From assembly GCA_944470555.2 (NCBI GenBank), contig OX104127.1, positions 28,039,661 through 28,103,660 on the forward strand: DNA of 64,000 bases, in the 5' to 3' direction. The position numbers were made by a program, and so were the translations under genes. Positions 1-12,003 of the stretch are shown here, in pieces (the stretch's first letter is position 1; each line of letters begins with the position of its first letter). Source of the stretch: Heterobilharzia americana. Its lineage: Eukaryota; Platyhelminthes; Trematoda; Strigeidida; Schistosomatidae. Under the pieces are notes generated by a model. That model was given only the letters and a program-made list of their open reading frames with translations. It made no database searches and was not told the DNA's origin.

Positions 1-650
1 GATCTTCAGCATCGAGTGAGAGTAGGTGGCAGCTGTTGATGTATGTGTATAGTTTCTTGAAAATGCTTTCGGTGACACACCAAGTTTCTGAAACATCACA
101 TTGAAGATCTCACTCAACTGAATTCGTGTGGAAAATCCGGATATTGTTCACGCTTTATGGTAAGTGTGGTGCAGTACATCTCCACACTGATTTCACATTA
201 ATGCAGGAAGGCCTATCTCGCTGTGTTTCCGATGCTGGCTTTGAAGTTCTGATCTGTGCCTGTGTCATCTGTAGTTGAGGTGATGCTGCCTTGTCTAGGT
301 GGTAGTTGGAAGAGACTACTTCCTTCACGCTCCTCCCATTCATGGTGATTGGTGCTTGTTGTGAATGCTGTTTATGGTTGAGTGTCTTCATCTGTCATCT
401 CTGTCTTCTCTACATTCACTTGAAGTCTGATCTTCGCTGCTCTGTCTCTTCTGTCAACTTGTTGGTTGTCGCTTGTAGATCTTCGAGTTTGTGCGACAAG
501 ACATTAGACATAATTCATCATCATCTTCATCGTTGTGGAGATCGAAATCTTCTTGTTGGTTCTTGTCATCGGTGCAGCCGACGTATCCCCATCTTCTCAC
601 TCCTTACAGTTTGTTGCGTGATCCAGTGTAGTGTAGTGTAGTGCAGTCCA
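1..650 (-). pseudogene. Reverse transcriptase C-terminal remnant of R1
   Basis: RT palm end and thumb of the SR2-like LINE. The frame over 391-155 carries the family phrases NHKQHSQQAPITMNGRSVKE and CINVKSVWRC. The position of the catalytic F/YADD box (about 505-540) is replaced by a run of GAT codons, giving an acidic D/E run instead of a clean FADD. Nearly the same text occurs at 63009-63390, so the two window ends hold sister copies in the same orientation. Inactive. Confidence 0.8.
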
Positions 651-1849
651 GTCTAGTTGACGACAATGAGGAAGATGGTCGGTGATAGTAGAGGGCCAAC
701 TAGTATTGTCTTACTCCTGTCTTCACTTCAAAGGCATTATTGAGCTGAGATTTCCAATGTGTATAACTTGGCATGTGGTGTCTTCATATTAGGTGTTGAA
801 TGGGGTTGATGGAGGTTTGTGGTATTTGGTAGTGTAGAAGTAGCTGTGAAATAACTTATCGGTCGATGTTGTCGAGTGGCTTTTGAAAGAAAGTGGATGA
901 AGTTGAGGTGGAGAGTTGACTGTTATTCTATGTTGTGTTCTATGATGATGCGTAGCGTGGTGTGGCGTGGCGTGGTGTTGGAATTTGATGAGTACATGAT
1001 GTTACTTCCTGAATTCAACCTGTTCCGGTCGTATCTTTGAATGCAGGGCATCTTTTATTCTCTTCAGGATGATGAGGCTTGATTTTTCGTTTCCTTTATG
1101 TAGGCGGGATTAGGGAATGATTTCCCACTAGTTTTTGTTCTTGCAAATACTTAGGTCTCCCTTCTTTGGGATTTTATCAAGGTAGACTTTCTTTCAATCA
1201 ATGGAGTAGTTGTGTGTGCATGTCTGCCGTTGCCTATGAGTCTGTTTTCAGTGCCTCTGAAGGAATTCCAGCTGGTCCTGCTGATTTTCTGGCTTTCAGC
1301 AACTTTAGCGTTTCCAGGACTTCACTTCTGCTTTTGTCGGACGACTTGTGTTCACTGGTAGTTGTGTAGCTGGACTGCTGGTGGTAGTTTTGGACGAGTT
1401 GCAGGTGGTGGTTGTGATCACTTCAAGAGTTTTTTGAAGTGGTCAGTCCATCGTTTTCTTTGTTTCTCCTCCTTGGTAACTAGGTTTGCTTCACTATCTT
1501 CCATTGGTTACTTCTGCCTTGATCTCTTCCCAGACAGTGCTGTCAGGTCTCTTCAACCAGCAGCCTGCTCTGCTTTGCTTGCCAGTGTGTCGTAGAAGTG
1601 TCTTTTGACTTTGCATGCACTCTCCTTCATTTCTTTGTCCAATGTAGTGCTATGTAGGTTGTGTTTAGTTCCTTTTCTCGTAGTTCATCACTGCTTTTCA
1701 CTGCACTGCTTCGCCTTCTGCTTCACCATCCTCCTCTCCTCTATCAGCTTCCATGTGTCCATCGAGATTCATTTTTTGTATTGTCTTGTTTCTTCTTCTT
1801 TCTTAATACGGTTATGCAGGTTTCTTTCTACATAGCTTTCAGAGAGTTC

Positions 1850-2520
1850 CAGTGTTTTTCCACGCATGCCGCTGCCTTGTGAATATCCTTGCGTTTGTAC
1901 ACACTACCTCCAATCACCAACTCGTTAAATACGCAGAAGTCTGCAAACAGTTCTGCATTCTCATTCATCATTTCACCGACGGCTTCTCGAACCATCATTG
2001 GTTCTCTGCTCCCAGTCCGGCATTCATGTCACCTGTTAGAATGAATCCTGATGTCGCCATCTAGGTTGTGGTCTTCTTCATTACTGATTGCAGTTGTCTA
2101 TGGAATTCTTCCTTCTTCTCTTCATCTGCATTATTTGTGGGAGTGTAGTATTGAATGATTGTGACTTCGTTTCTTTTTGAATTGAATCCATCTTGTTGTG
2201 ATGATGCTGATGGTGGAGGAGGAGATCGTTTTCGATTGCATGGGATGAAGCCTTTGATGGTGTTGTGGATATGATGATAGTCACTGCAGAAGTGAGTGTG
2301 TTCGTGGTTGTCGTCTGTGTGACAATCTGGGAGTAGATTATTGACTCTCGAGTTGATAGTTTGAAGAGTCCTCTTCCATTCCATCTGCTCTCGGAGATTC
2401 CTAGCCTAGTACTTCTATGCCTTATCTTCTCATTTCTTTTGTAACCTGGGCAGCCTTGCTAAGTTCAAGCACTGAGCGGACATTTGATGTCCTCATCCTT
2501 ACTTTCGCTTTCTGTGAGGG
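1850..2520 (-). pseudogene. APE-type endonuclease remnant of R1
   Basis: Broken N-terminal endonuclease domain of the SR2-like LINE. It would nick target DNA for target-primed reverse transcription. A KAKV-type start corresponds to the intact-looking start at 46850 in R7. The clearest stretch (about 2061-2190) reads TIIQYYTPTNNADEEKKEEF, the 'Y-APTN' strand-loop typical of APE-like endonucleases. The domain then continues in other frames (MNEN-ELFADF-type phrase near 1950). Catalytic residues cannot be followed in a single frame. Non-functional. Confidence 0.75.
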
Positions 2521-2752
2521 AGTGAAGACCATCGGCCGACTGGCATCCTGAAGGCTTTCGTCAACTGGTATTATTTCGCCTCTCTGATTCCAGTGAGGGA
2601 TAATTTTCTTTTTATTTTTTATATATTTTCTTTATGCTTTGAAGTTGGCTTAGCGATTGGATTGGTGTTCCGGGATAGGGTTGCTATCCCTATGCCCAAG
2701 CTTCACTGTTTATACAGGCTTAGGACCGGCTAGTAACTAGTGAACTATTTAC

Positions 2753-3239
2753 CTAGACGAAGTTTTGGTAATATCTTCTTAGGAATAATTATATCAAAGC
2801 ATGTTTAAAAAAAAGTAAATAAGTCTTATAAAAGACTTAATGAGTAGGGACTTACATTTTTTCTTTCATTCAACAGTTTTTCCTTGTTGGACTGAATAAA
2901 TTTGTCAGTAGTCGAAACATATTACACAGTCAAACCTCAGTGATATTTGCACACAGATGATGTTATTAGGTAACGTAAAAGTAATTTTTAGCCGGTGTAA
3001 ATGACGGAGAAGTTTAACAAACCTAAGAGCAATTCAGCTGTAGTTGGAATCAGTTATATTCATATTTGGAACACTTATTTATTACATCTGAATCAAATCT
3101 GGCAAAATTTTGAGCAATTTTTTATGCAAATGAAACTGATGAATTACTGCGAATTAGCGTGAGCGAAAATTGGTGATGTTCAATTGTTATTCAATTCAAA
3201 TCTTGATAGAAGATATACTTTCACTTGCATCTTTTTGAA
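2753..3239. other. AT-rich gap, nothing recognised
   Basis: Between the 5' end of R1 and the 3' end of the Penelope-like copy. I see no repeat shared with other parts of the window, no RNA fold and no sustained reading frame. Confidence 0.4.
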
Positions 3240-3632
3240 ACGGTTAGCCCCTTTTATGAATTTAGATAGTGTAATTAGAAGGTGAAGTTTATCTGAACAA
3301 TGTGATGAATTTACACAGTGCATTTTAAACAATCTGATCACACACATTTACCTGTCAAGTCAATATATATTCAACTGAAGAATGCCAGGACATATATAAC
3401 TATGAAGGTAGAGAATTGAAATTAAGAACAATGAGAATTTTGACCTAGTTGGAATTTGTGATTGGATAGCCTATCTGACCCTAATCAACTACTTATGACC
3501 TGCTTGTTTGACCCTGCAGTTGTATATGTCCCGCCACCATCAAATGCATGGTTGGATCACTCTTTCCTATGTATGTGTGACCACACACGTAATGGGTTGT
3601 GATGTAATCATTTATGCAGTGTTTAGGTTTTG
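3240..3632 (-). mobile_element. Penelope-like element P1, GIY-YIG remnant and 3' end
   Basis: Downstream half of a minus-strand PLE whose upstream half lies at 4430-5990; the two are separated by an SR2-like insertion. About 3630-3530 encodes KHCINDYITTHYVCGHTYIG, corresponding to the C-x-Y...C-G-x-x-YIG start of a GIY-YIG endonuclease, as in P2 at 8540. The rest (about 3240-3500) is 3' UTR. Its block around 3280-3360 (gaagtttatctgaacaatg) recurs at 7940-8040, 16270-16380 and, inverted, 17110-17210, marking the common PLE 3' end. The endonuclease is heavily decayed. Confidence 0.7.
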
Positions 3633-4412
3633 AACGTATAGAAGACAGAGGTGATGAAGATACCCAACCAACAACAACAGCAACAACAACAAGCTGCAAT
3701 CACCATTAAAAAAAGAAACTTTAAAGAAGTAGCCTCTTTCACCTATCTAGGCAGCACTGTTTCGACTACAGCTAACGTCACAGACGAGGACGTCAAAGCC
3801 AGCATCTGAAAGGCAAGACCGGCGTTCATTAACATGAAACCAGTGTGGAGAGCTAATGCACTCAGCACAAAGAAGAAGATCCGGATTTTTAATACCAATT
3901 CAGTCAAGCCAGTGCTTCTGTATGGTTGAGAGACTTGGCGCGTTACGAAGAACATTTCCAACAAAATACAAACATTCACCAACAGCTGCCGCCCACGCTC
4001 ACTTGATATTGAAGATCAGATGTCCAGAAAGAATAAGCAACAAGGAACTCTGGCTGGTAACGAACCAACCAAGAAGCTATCACTGAACAAATGTGCACTG
4101 GAAGGAAGTGCAGATGGGTTGGATTGGGCATACACTGAGAAGGCCGACTGGGGACATCACGTGCCACGCCAAGTCACTGAGTAGAACCCAGATGGGAAAC
4201 GGCAAGTTGGGCATCCGTAGCAAGGGCGACATGGAGAAGATCGTGCGAGGAAGAAATGTGAGCTTGTGGGCAGTGCTGGAGCGAGGTTCAAAAGTTTTCA
4301 GAGAACAGAGTCTACTGGAGATGTGCTACTGAAGCCCTATGTTCCATTAGGAACCCAAGGGACTAATAATAATGATCATAATCATAATCATAATAATGAT
4401 AATGACAATAAT
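3633..4412 (+). mobile_element. SR2-like LINE 3' fragment (R2), nested in P1
   Basis: 5'-truncated SR2-like copy starting within the RT C-terminal region (phrase 'agacaga ggtgatgaag') and ending in the family 3' terminus 'ccctatgttccattaggaac' followed by an irregular AAT/CAT repeat tail (about 4361-4412). RTE elements typically end in short tandem repeats, so this is a real 3' end. The copy contains an in-frame poly-Gln/Thr stretch from CAA repeats near 3663-3692. It interrupts a Penelope-like element exactly between the RT thumb and the GIY-YIG domain. Frameshifted and inactive. Confidence 0.85.
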
Positions 4413-4429
4413 GTGTTTTGTTTTTTCCA

Positions 4430-5990
4430 CAATGTTAAGTTTAGCCGCATAGTATGTTTTCTTAATGGCTGATGTCAGCCTACGTCTCACAATGATACTA
4501 TTCAACTCCCCTCTGTATGGCAGACTGATATAAACGTTTTTCCTAGGAACCGTGTATAGAGTTGGTATCTTAGCCACCTGACTTCTACAGCGGCTTATAA
4601 ACTTCAGCCGACATCTGTTTTCCATGGGTGTTTTGGTTAGTAATTTGATATTTTCAACCATCGCTTCTGATGTACAGATACGGTAGATCCTACTAAACAG
4701 ACATTTTACAAGACCCCGCTTGTAATGGATTGCACGAAACTGTGAAGATTCAAATATTATTTTGTGCATGTAGATTTTCTGTAAACTAAATGTGTTAGTG
4801 AAACATCTTCTTGTTAACTCAGCAGATGATTATTATTCTCTTTCTCACAAGTCAGGCTGATATGAGCTTGTACGGTGTTAAGTAGATGAACCATATTTTC
4901 ATGCCTCTTAAATCGCTTTGATGTCATCAACATATCTCTTGTGAAGAGAAGCTTTAGCAATGAGATCACCCAGGTTTTCGATATATAAGACATAAATGCC
5001 AGCTAGTAATGGTCCTAAGGGACTACGCACGCCTACATCGCCAATTTGTTGAAACAGTTCACCTTCATATATGAAGTGGATTTTATCGGTACACAGCAAT
5101 AATAGTACTCTCGGAAAAGTAATAGGAGATGGGAGATTTCTAAAAGATATGGAGTCACAAAGAAAGTTGGTAGTCTTGGATAACGGCACGTAAGTGAATA
5201 AAGAATTTACATCTAAAGAGTACTTAGCCTTGTTTTTGATATTTATGTTGCTAAGATAATCAACAAGTTGAGAAGCATCTTTTGATGGAAACTAACACAG
5301 TCCATCTTGAACTGAGTTTAACATTTTCACCAACCGTTTGGCCCTTTTATGTGTGAGTGAACGACGCATAGACAATATAAGACGTGAAGGACTATTAGTT
5401 TCATGAGTCTTGGGTAATTCACATAAATTCGGAAATTCAGATCCTATAGGTTTCAATGAATTAAATTCCTCCTTGCTAATAGTATTCATGTTCAAAAGTT
5501 TTACTAAATTAGTGATTATTTTTTCTCCTAATTTTTAAAAGTCTTATGGGTCATCAGCTATGAATTTGCTTTCATCACTGAGGTTGGATGGCATTTTAGC
5601 AATACCTGATCCTTTATCAGGTTTGAGAATGATTATGTCAGATCTGTACCGTGATTCTTTCAAAGATCTGAAGTACTGTGAATCCAAAATGCCTCCTTGT
5701 CTTGTCTGTGAACTATGGAATTGATGAGCAATATCAACTAACTTAGCTTTTAACCAACTCTGATTATATGAATACGTTGGGACAACAGGATTCAATTGGT
5801 CATAGAGATTTTCGAACTGATCATCAGTTTCCAAATCATAAATTTTCTGGTCTGAAACCTGAAAGAATTGAACCCAGTGGAAAGTGCATCTTCCTCATGA
5901 ATCTAAATTACAACAGAGGATAAGCTAGTCACATATTTATCTGGATCGGAAGACAATGAGTTTGCATAAATGGCATTAGAATAGAATATA
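4430..5990 (-). pseudogene. Penelope-like reverse transcriptase remnant (P1, upstream part)
   Basis: Reads leftwards from about 5990. PLE-type RT blocks occur in order: N-terminal region with DIIILKPDKGSGI (about 5650-5590); motif 2-like LCELPKTH...RLILSMRRSLTHK (about 5440-5350); motif A SLDVNSLFTYVP with its aspartate (about 5230-5190); motif B GVRSPLGPLLAGIYV (about 5040-4990); the catalytic KRYVDDI box (about 4945-4920); and thumb VKCLFSRIYRIC...ISRC (about 4710-4590). It ends at VEKTK near 4437, where R2 is inserted. Stops and frame changes separate the blocks. Catalytic aspartates look preserved, but no continuous ORF exists. RT type is certain; the lineage within Penelope is not. Confidence 0.85.
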
Positions 5991-7529
5991 GGCAGTTTTT
6001 GCCGTGTTGAATCCTTCGTTTTACTGATAACAGAACTGTATGATTGCATCCATTGATAACGTTTGCAAGTGATAAAGATGAGGCTTTACATTTTTCCACT
6101 TGGTCAACAGCTGTCTGTTGCCTTAAAAGTTAACTGTGTTTTCCCTAAGGAGTTCAATCTGCTTCATTTAGACATTCATAAACTTTGCCACTAAGTTATT
6201 CGAGAAGCAAACCACACATCTGAAGAATCTATAAACAGTTTAGTAATGGATCAGCTGACGAGTTCTAAGCAGTGATATTATTCTGTAAGTCAAGTATAAA
6301 ATGTGGTCATTAAGTGAGATAATATGACAATTCACTGCTGTCCATCTGGCTTCAGATAATTATGGTCTGTTAACACCAGAAGCTGTTCGGATGTTTCCCT
6401 GAAAATGACACATCAAAAAAGCGTTAAAGAAATTTTCTGTCGATGTACATATATCAGCATCGGTGATAATAACTGAAAACACAAGTGAGAGGAACTCAGC
6501 CTTTCGTCCGAATTCAATCAGAATAAGAATGCTATCTAATCTTGACTCGTCAAAAATGCGTGGACTGGGGACTAATATCATCTGTGACGTATACATTTGG
6601 CGGAACTGTTTTTATGGGTACCATTTGTAACAATTACAAACCTTAGATTTACACTTTATAGGAAGTTAGTCTTTCTTAAAGTCACACGAATCTCCTGTTT
6701 ATGATCAACTCCACGTTAACATTTACGAATATTTACATGCAAGATATAAATTTGAGCACCTTGAGTAATTAACATTAGCTATTTAGGTATCCATAGTAGA
6801 ACACCATCGAATATGGTTCGATGTTGATTTGATTTCAAGGAATAAAACCATTTGGCAGTGCAGTTCAACTGAAAGCATAAGGATTTTTCAATGTGATCAA
6901 TTAGAACTGTCTACGGTGATGACTCACTATCTTCAGTTTTGTTCTTTAACTAAAAAATTCTATGAATAACTGAGGCAGATATTTATTACATATGAAATCC
7001 TTCTGAAACGAAGCTGATATGTGAAAAAAATTATAAAGTTGTTAATGAGCGTTTTAGTCCTTTATTGTACTTGTATGCCTACTCGAGGCTCGTTGCAGCA
7101 AAGTACACAAATATCCTGCTGACATAAGAAAGACGTTAGCTTTTTACCATGGAGTAAGGGTAAAGTTGAAAATAAGGTTTCTTAATCTTATCTAAGGTTG
7201 TTATATAAGATTAGAGCTGAGATACACCGAGATGCCTCAAAGTAGGAAAGAAAAGATATCCATTCCTTATCAGCTCTTACTGGTTTTTTGAATTAATTCT
7301 GGCTTGTAATTTGTGGAAAATTAGGCAATCCGTACCCTAAAGCCATTCGTGTACATACTTATTATAGAGATTATGGACTAGATGTATTTTGGCCTATCAT
7401 CACATAAAATGGGAAGTGGAAGTTCTTCTAAGTGTTCAATTTTCTCTGAATCAAGGCGTAGGACTATGGATCACAAGACATTTTTGGAAAATCTATGTTT
7501 GTCTTCATTTGATGGTCTCACAAAAGTAA
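5991..7529. other. Unassigned AT-rich stretch
   Basis: No protein motif, tRNA-like box or repeat shared with the rest of the window is visible. The minus frame 6596-6360 is open for 78 codons but resembles nothing I know and lacks supporting context. Part may be the decayed 5' part of P1. Confidence 0.35.
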
Positions 7530-7745
7530 TTTTACAATCAAGCGGTAGTACCGCGTTATAGATTCACATGGTAATCAGGCAAAATCCTTGGTGATTGCAG
7601 TAAAGTAAAACTCTGGTCAGCAGTCAGACCTCGTAGCTCAGTTGGTAGAGCACCGGGCCGATCACTCGGTGGTCGGTGGTTCAAATCTGACCGCAGTCAA
7701 AATTTTCATCTCAGTTTCAATCATTACCGAGTACAGATTTCGGGA
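7530..7745 (+). repeat. tRNA-derived repeat, family C copy 1
   Basis: Contains a tRNA-like module at about 7628-7700: D arm GCTC/GAGC with A box tagctcagttggtagagc, a 5-bp anticodon-like stem and a B-box-like ggttcaaatct. It is not a good functional tRNA. Position 33 is C rather than T, the T stem has a mismatch plus two wobbles, and the acceptor stem has two mismatches. The same module plus flanks (upstream 'ctggtcagcag', downstream 'attttcatctca') recurs at 21540, 37840 and inverted at 37490. I therefore call it a SINE-like repeat with a Pol III internal promoter, now degenerate. Confidence 0.7.
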
Positions 7746-8239
7746 ATATTGTTTTGTTTAATCTTCCTGACATTCTATTTACAGTTTTGACTGTTGCATT
7801 AAAAAGTAATGGAGATTCTTTTTTGGCTTATTGTTTTAGTATTTTTACCTCCCAATGAATGTAAAACAAAATAAATTTATTTCAGCTGATGTTCGGGAAA
7901 TACAAACAATGAAATAATGAATATCATTTAGATAATGTAATTCGAAGGTGAAAATTATCTGAAAAATGTGATATATTTGCATTATACATTTTGAACAATC
8001 TGATCACACATTTACTTGACAAGGCATTCATTATATATGAAAACTGAAAGTTGGGGAAGGACAAATATAACATAAAGGAATTCAATAATAAGATGGATAA
8101 TGAAAGGAAGAAAAGTGAAAATTTGAAGACAATCTTTGTATTGTGATAAAATAAGCATTACTAAGGTAGGCTTAACGTAAGGACAAACTACTTCGCACAC
8201 ACAATTGGAGGTTAAATTTATTTATGGCTAACGCCTCAA

Positions 8240-8565
8240 CAAACTTAAGTATACACCGCTAACAGTTTCTGTTCCAAATTGTGAAGACTGTTTTAATATC
8301 AATCCTGTGACCCTTATCAGTGATATGTTTTGCAATGGATGATGATGTTTATCTGCCACCTGCACACATCAGTGATTGTGAATTCAGATGCTTTTGTAAC
8401 CATTTTGGTACATGTTCCAATACCCTCAAATTCATATCACAACTAGTCCTCCCTATGTGTGGTTGTCCATATATACATATAAATTTATAAATGCAGTGGG
8501 ATGTGACGCAATTGTTTATACAGCATTGAGGTCTAGGTTGCAGCAGGTGTTTGATTTTCTCAACT
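8240..8565 (-). pseudogene. GIY-YIG endonuclease domain of P2
   Basis: Minus-strand reading gives CINNCVTSHCIYKFICIYGQ, then PHIGRTSCDMNLRVLEHVPK, a stop, and SSSIAKHITDKGHRIDI... ending in KFVEALAIK. This follows the PLE endonuclease plan: C-x-YKF-C, (Y)IGRT, an Arg/His-Glu-His region EHVP-WL, SAIAKH, DKGH, and a terminal EALAI. The tyrosine of YIG is His here and there are two internal stops, so it is inactive. In PLEs this domain makes the target nick. Confidence 0.8.
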
Positions 8566-8573
8566 ACGATAAG

Positions 8574-8966
8574 CTAAGAGGAATAGTACGTTTTGCTAAC
8601 AGCAGGCCTTAACTTTCGTTTTAATATTATGTCGTTAGATTCTCTTCTGTATGGTAACGTGATATAAACGTACTTCGAAACGGAGTACAAATTAGGTTTC
8701 GATCCTGGCTGTTTTTTGCAACGGTTTACGGACTTCAATGAATATCCATCTTCCATGAAGGTTCCCGTTAGTATTTTGATATCATCATCCATTGAGTCTT
8801 CCTTACAAATATTCCAGATTCTTTTAAATAGCCAAGTTACCAGCTCTCGCTTCTGTTGGGTTGGACAATAGCTATAGAAACTAAAGTACTGACATGTCCA
8901 AGTGGGTTTCCTGTAAATAGACCTTTTTATTGAACCATCATTTCTATGACTAAAGAGTGTGTCCAA
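8574..8966 (-). pseudogene. PLE RT thumb/connection fragment (P2)
   Basis: A 130-codon open stretch. It starts with RKPTWTCQYFSFYS (the 'RKPT' block following the YxDD region in PLE RTs) and continues through ELVTWLFKRIWNIC and LKSVNRC to KYVYITLPYRRES and KTYYSS. P1 has matching blocks at 4769-4450 (VKCLFSRIYRIC, KNVYISLPYRGEL, KTYYAA), so both descend from one PLE family. It is a leftover part of a larger protein, not a gene; the ATG is chance. Confidence 0.8.
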
Positions 8967-9400
8967 GACCAGCAGATGGTTTTTTTTCTCTACTTCATAT
9001 GTTAGGCTTATGTTGTTTTATACTATGTTGAGTCTTTCAAATTAACATGTTGCATCTTCATGCTTGTCACATATCACGATCATATCATTGACATATCTCT
9101 TATACAAAGTAACTTTACTGATGAGGTCACCAGTCAAGCCTTCAATGTGTGACATGTAGGTATCAGCTAGCAATGGTCCTAAGGGAGTCCCAATGGTCAC
9201 ACCATCTATTTGTGAAAAATCTTAACCTTCAAATGTGAAATGAACTTTATCAGTACGTGATAATAACGGCTCTCTCAAAAACGTTGAGGGGATGGGGAAA
9301 GAAGAATTACTGGAAGGTATATAGTCACAACGAAATGTTAATCTAAGTCTTTTAATTACATTATCCAAATTTATAAAAGGGACTAAATGTTTCGAATATC

Positions 9401-12003
9401 ATTTACCCAGTGCCAAAATGTTTTCAAATCATCAAATTCTAAATTGTCAGGTTGCCAATAAATTTTTTGCTTATTTTTTCATGAAATTATTATTAACGGA
9501 TAACTTATTGTGAACATTGTACAGATAAACCTCTTTATGTCTTATTGCAAAACCGTGCCTCAAAATATATTCAACTGAGAGTATGGGCTTTCGTACTTCT
9601 TACTATCTCAAATTTTGGTTCAAATAGGATGCGAATTATCACATTTTATTTTGCTCAAAACATGTTTCACTAAGCCGTGAGTCAAAGGTAGTGGTATGGG
9701 AAAAAAAAAATTTATTTCCGTGTCTTGGTTACCTATTAATTAGCAGAATATAGTGTAAAACAGGAAACAAGACAAAATGCTTTAAAAATCATAGGCAAAA
9801 AGAGCGCTAAAATATTCATCTTTCTGATAGCTGAAGAAAATAAAAAAGGAGAATCATTTTCGTTTGAATCGGTGTTTGAATCGTCTCTTACTCTACTATG
9901 GAAAAGCTTAATTCACAAAAAGTTAATGAATTTGGTGATTCTTAACGATAACATTTAGATGGAGGTATTCGAATAATGCGAAAGGTCATTAAACACGTTA
10001 GGCTAACTGAGCTAGGTTTATTGAAAGTGTTTTACAAATCTATTTATGTAGCCATTAATATAGCATAGAAAGGTAATATGTTGTGTCCTGACCACTTTTA
10101 GAAAACTAAAACAAAGCAAGAAAATAGACTGGGATGAGAGTTAAGTGAGTAGAGTTTTAATAAAACATTTCAACTATTTAGAACTGAAAGAAGGCAGGGA
10201 TTTATTTACTGGAAGATCGTAACAACTATGTTGTAGTGTTTATAATTGCTTTACCACATTATAAAACATCAAAGGGCGTTACCCGAAGGTATTCGCGCTG
10301 CATTCTTGTTTTTTCGGTTTGTTAATGGAATATCCAACACATATTACGCTGTCAATTGACCCTTCAGAAGTCGATTTACACAACGTACTTATCAGTGTTG
10401 AAATCATTGTGACTTGATACTGCCTTTCTATTTTTATTCGTCAAATAATCTATGACTAGTTTCTAGTTTTCGCTATATGTGAATATGATTTTATTGAAGA
10501 TTGGACTTAGCCCATAATGTACTTTAGAAATTTCATTACATTGTTTATCTATGACTGGATTATGAGGTTATTCTGTACTCCTTTTAATTGAAGATATACG
10601 AGGTGTTAAACAAATCAAGATTTTTTCGTGATCATATGAGGTAAATAGAAGTTTCTTCAAGTGGAAAATTTATAATTGTCAGTCACTTGACAAACTCACA
10701 AAAAACTGTCTACCATCAAATGTTTTTTTCATTGATGCAGCGTTTGCTAAAAATTTTAACTTGAAACCGTGATTGACTAATTAAAATGACTTACCGATTT
10801 GGAATTCATATCGAGTACTTGTGAAGAAAAGATGACTATGAGTACTGATTAGAAATTATTGAAAAGTCTACTGATAAAATCTACATTATCAGAAGAACTA
10901 ATTATTCTTAACTTCAGTGATATGTCCTAATGTTTTAGAAATAATTATACTGTCTCTGAAAGCTCAGTATTATTGACTCTAGAACTGCATTTCCTATTAA
11001 AACATAAAAAGTGTATAGGTTATCAAATAGCTCAGGTTAGGTTGCTGAACAGAGTATATCTCAAGAAAGTACTTCTTTTGAAGCATCTGTTTAAAAACAT
11101 TTAAGCTGATAGAAGCCATTCCCTAGGCAGTGAATGTGAAATCACTTATAAACTTTTCATTAAACTGAATTTATCTTACTTGTTAACCAGCCTCTGGGGT
11201 TTGGGTGTTTCTAAGGAGATACAAATACAAAACAAACCTAGCCGATGAAAATACTGTGCCTGCATACCAGAAGGTTAATTTTTGGCGGCTGAAATTTCCT
11301 AGTAATATGAATTTCAAAATAGACTGTCTAGTAGAAGACAATTCACTGCTGACTGGATTACAGGGAATATTCTGTGAATCTTCTGGGTTGAAGCTGAGTA
11401 CAATAATGATATTCACTATGAAATTTGTCCATGTGATATGAGTTGTTTAGTTGTGTGTGCTGAAAACTGTTTATTGAAATAGTAAATTGACAGTTTGACA
11501 GGAAATGACCTAACCCTTAGAGGGTTTTCATTGTTTTGGATGAAGTTAGTCAAATAAAACAACTTAGAAATGAACAAGGAAAGTAAAGCAGTTGTAGGTC
11601 AGGACAATCTACTTATTGTTTTCTTTTTGAAAACTCACCTAATCGATGATAGAAGCATTTTTCATAAGCCACATAGTATTCTAAATTTGCCTGACAAAAT
11701 GCAGATCAATCTGTTGAAGTATCTTAAGTTCCAGAATGAATTGCGTTACACCATGAGGTATTCATGCAAAACTATTCACAGATATAACCGATATAATTGA
11801 CAGCGGTCTATGAAAGTATTTTTATAATTACAAGATTTGGAGAGAAAAAATTAATCAACTTATCTGTTTTGAAAACGGCTTTTATTAGCATTTTGTAGTC
11901 ACATCTTGAAAATATAAAGTGTCCCTAGTTATACAAGAGACAAATACCACAGGAGTTTATAAATATAAAACTTGGACACTGTAGTAGAATGTAATTCCAT
12001 ATC
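9401..12003. other. Unassigned AT-rich stretch
   Basis: No retroelement motif, tRNA-like box or shared repeat recognised. Short open frames (11183-11441 on both strands, 11570-11800) have no recognisable motif and the AT-rich composition expected of chance. Confidence 0.35.

Larger units (their letters stand above)
1..2752 (-). mobile_element. SR2-like RTE-clade LINE copy (R1), truncated by window edge
   Basis: Non-LTR retrotransposon copy read from about 2752 (5' end) leftwards. The 5' leader (about 2640-2752) matches the leaders at 46611 and 13463 and includes the pyrimidine-rich 'ctaccc/gcaaccct' block. It is followed by an endonuclease remnant (about 2520-1850), a linker, and reverse transcriptase from about 1300 to the window start. 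Aligned by eye with the fuller copy at 46611-50024, roughly the last 370 bases (RT tail and A-rich tail) would lie outside the window. Many stops and frameshifts break the reading frame. Clade assignment (RTE, SR2-like) comes from the C-terminal RT phrases shared by all copies here; the exact family name is inferred. Confidence 0.85.
7900..9400 (-). mobile_element. Penelope-like element P2 (RT palm to 3' end)
   Basis: 5'-truncated minus-strand PLE of the same lineage as P1. From right to left: RT motif B GVTIGTPLGPLLADTYM (about 9215-9160), catalytic box KRYVNDM (about 9105-9080, second Asp context altered from YVDD), thumb and connection in the open frame 8966-8574, GIY-YIG domain (about 8560-8240), then a 3' UTR sharing the block at 7940-8040 with P1. 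Compared with P1 it keeps the uninterrupted join between RT thumb and endonuclease, showing where R2 landed in P1. Confidence 0.85.

Noticed and set aside
3663..3692. Poly-glutamine tract as a functional domain
   Set aside because: It is a CAA microsatellite within a LINE pseudogene and varies among copies.
7628..7700. Functional tRNA gene
   Set aside because: The A and B boxes and D stem are good, but T33 is missing, the T and acceptor stems have mismatches, and the same module with flanks recurs at three other places. It is a tRNA-derived repeat.
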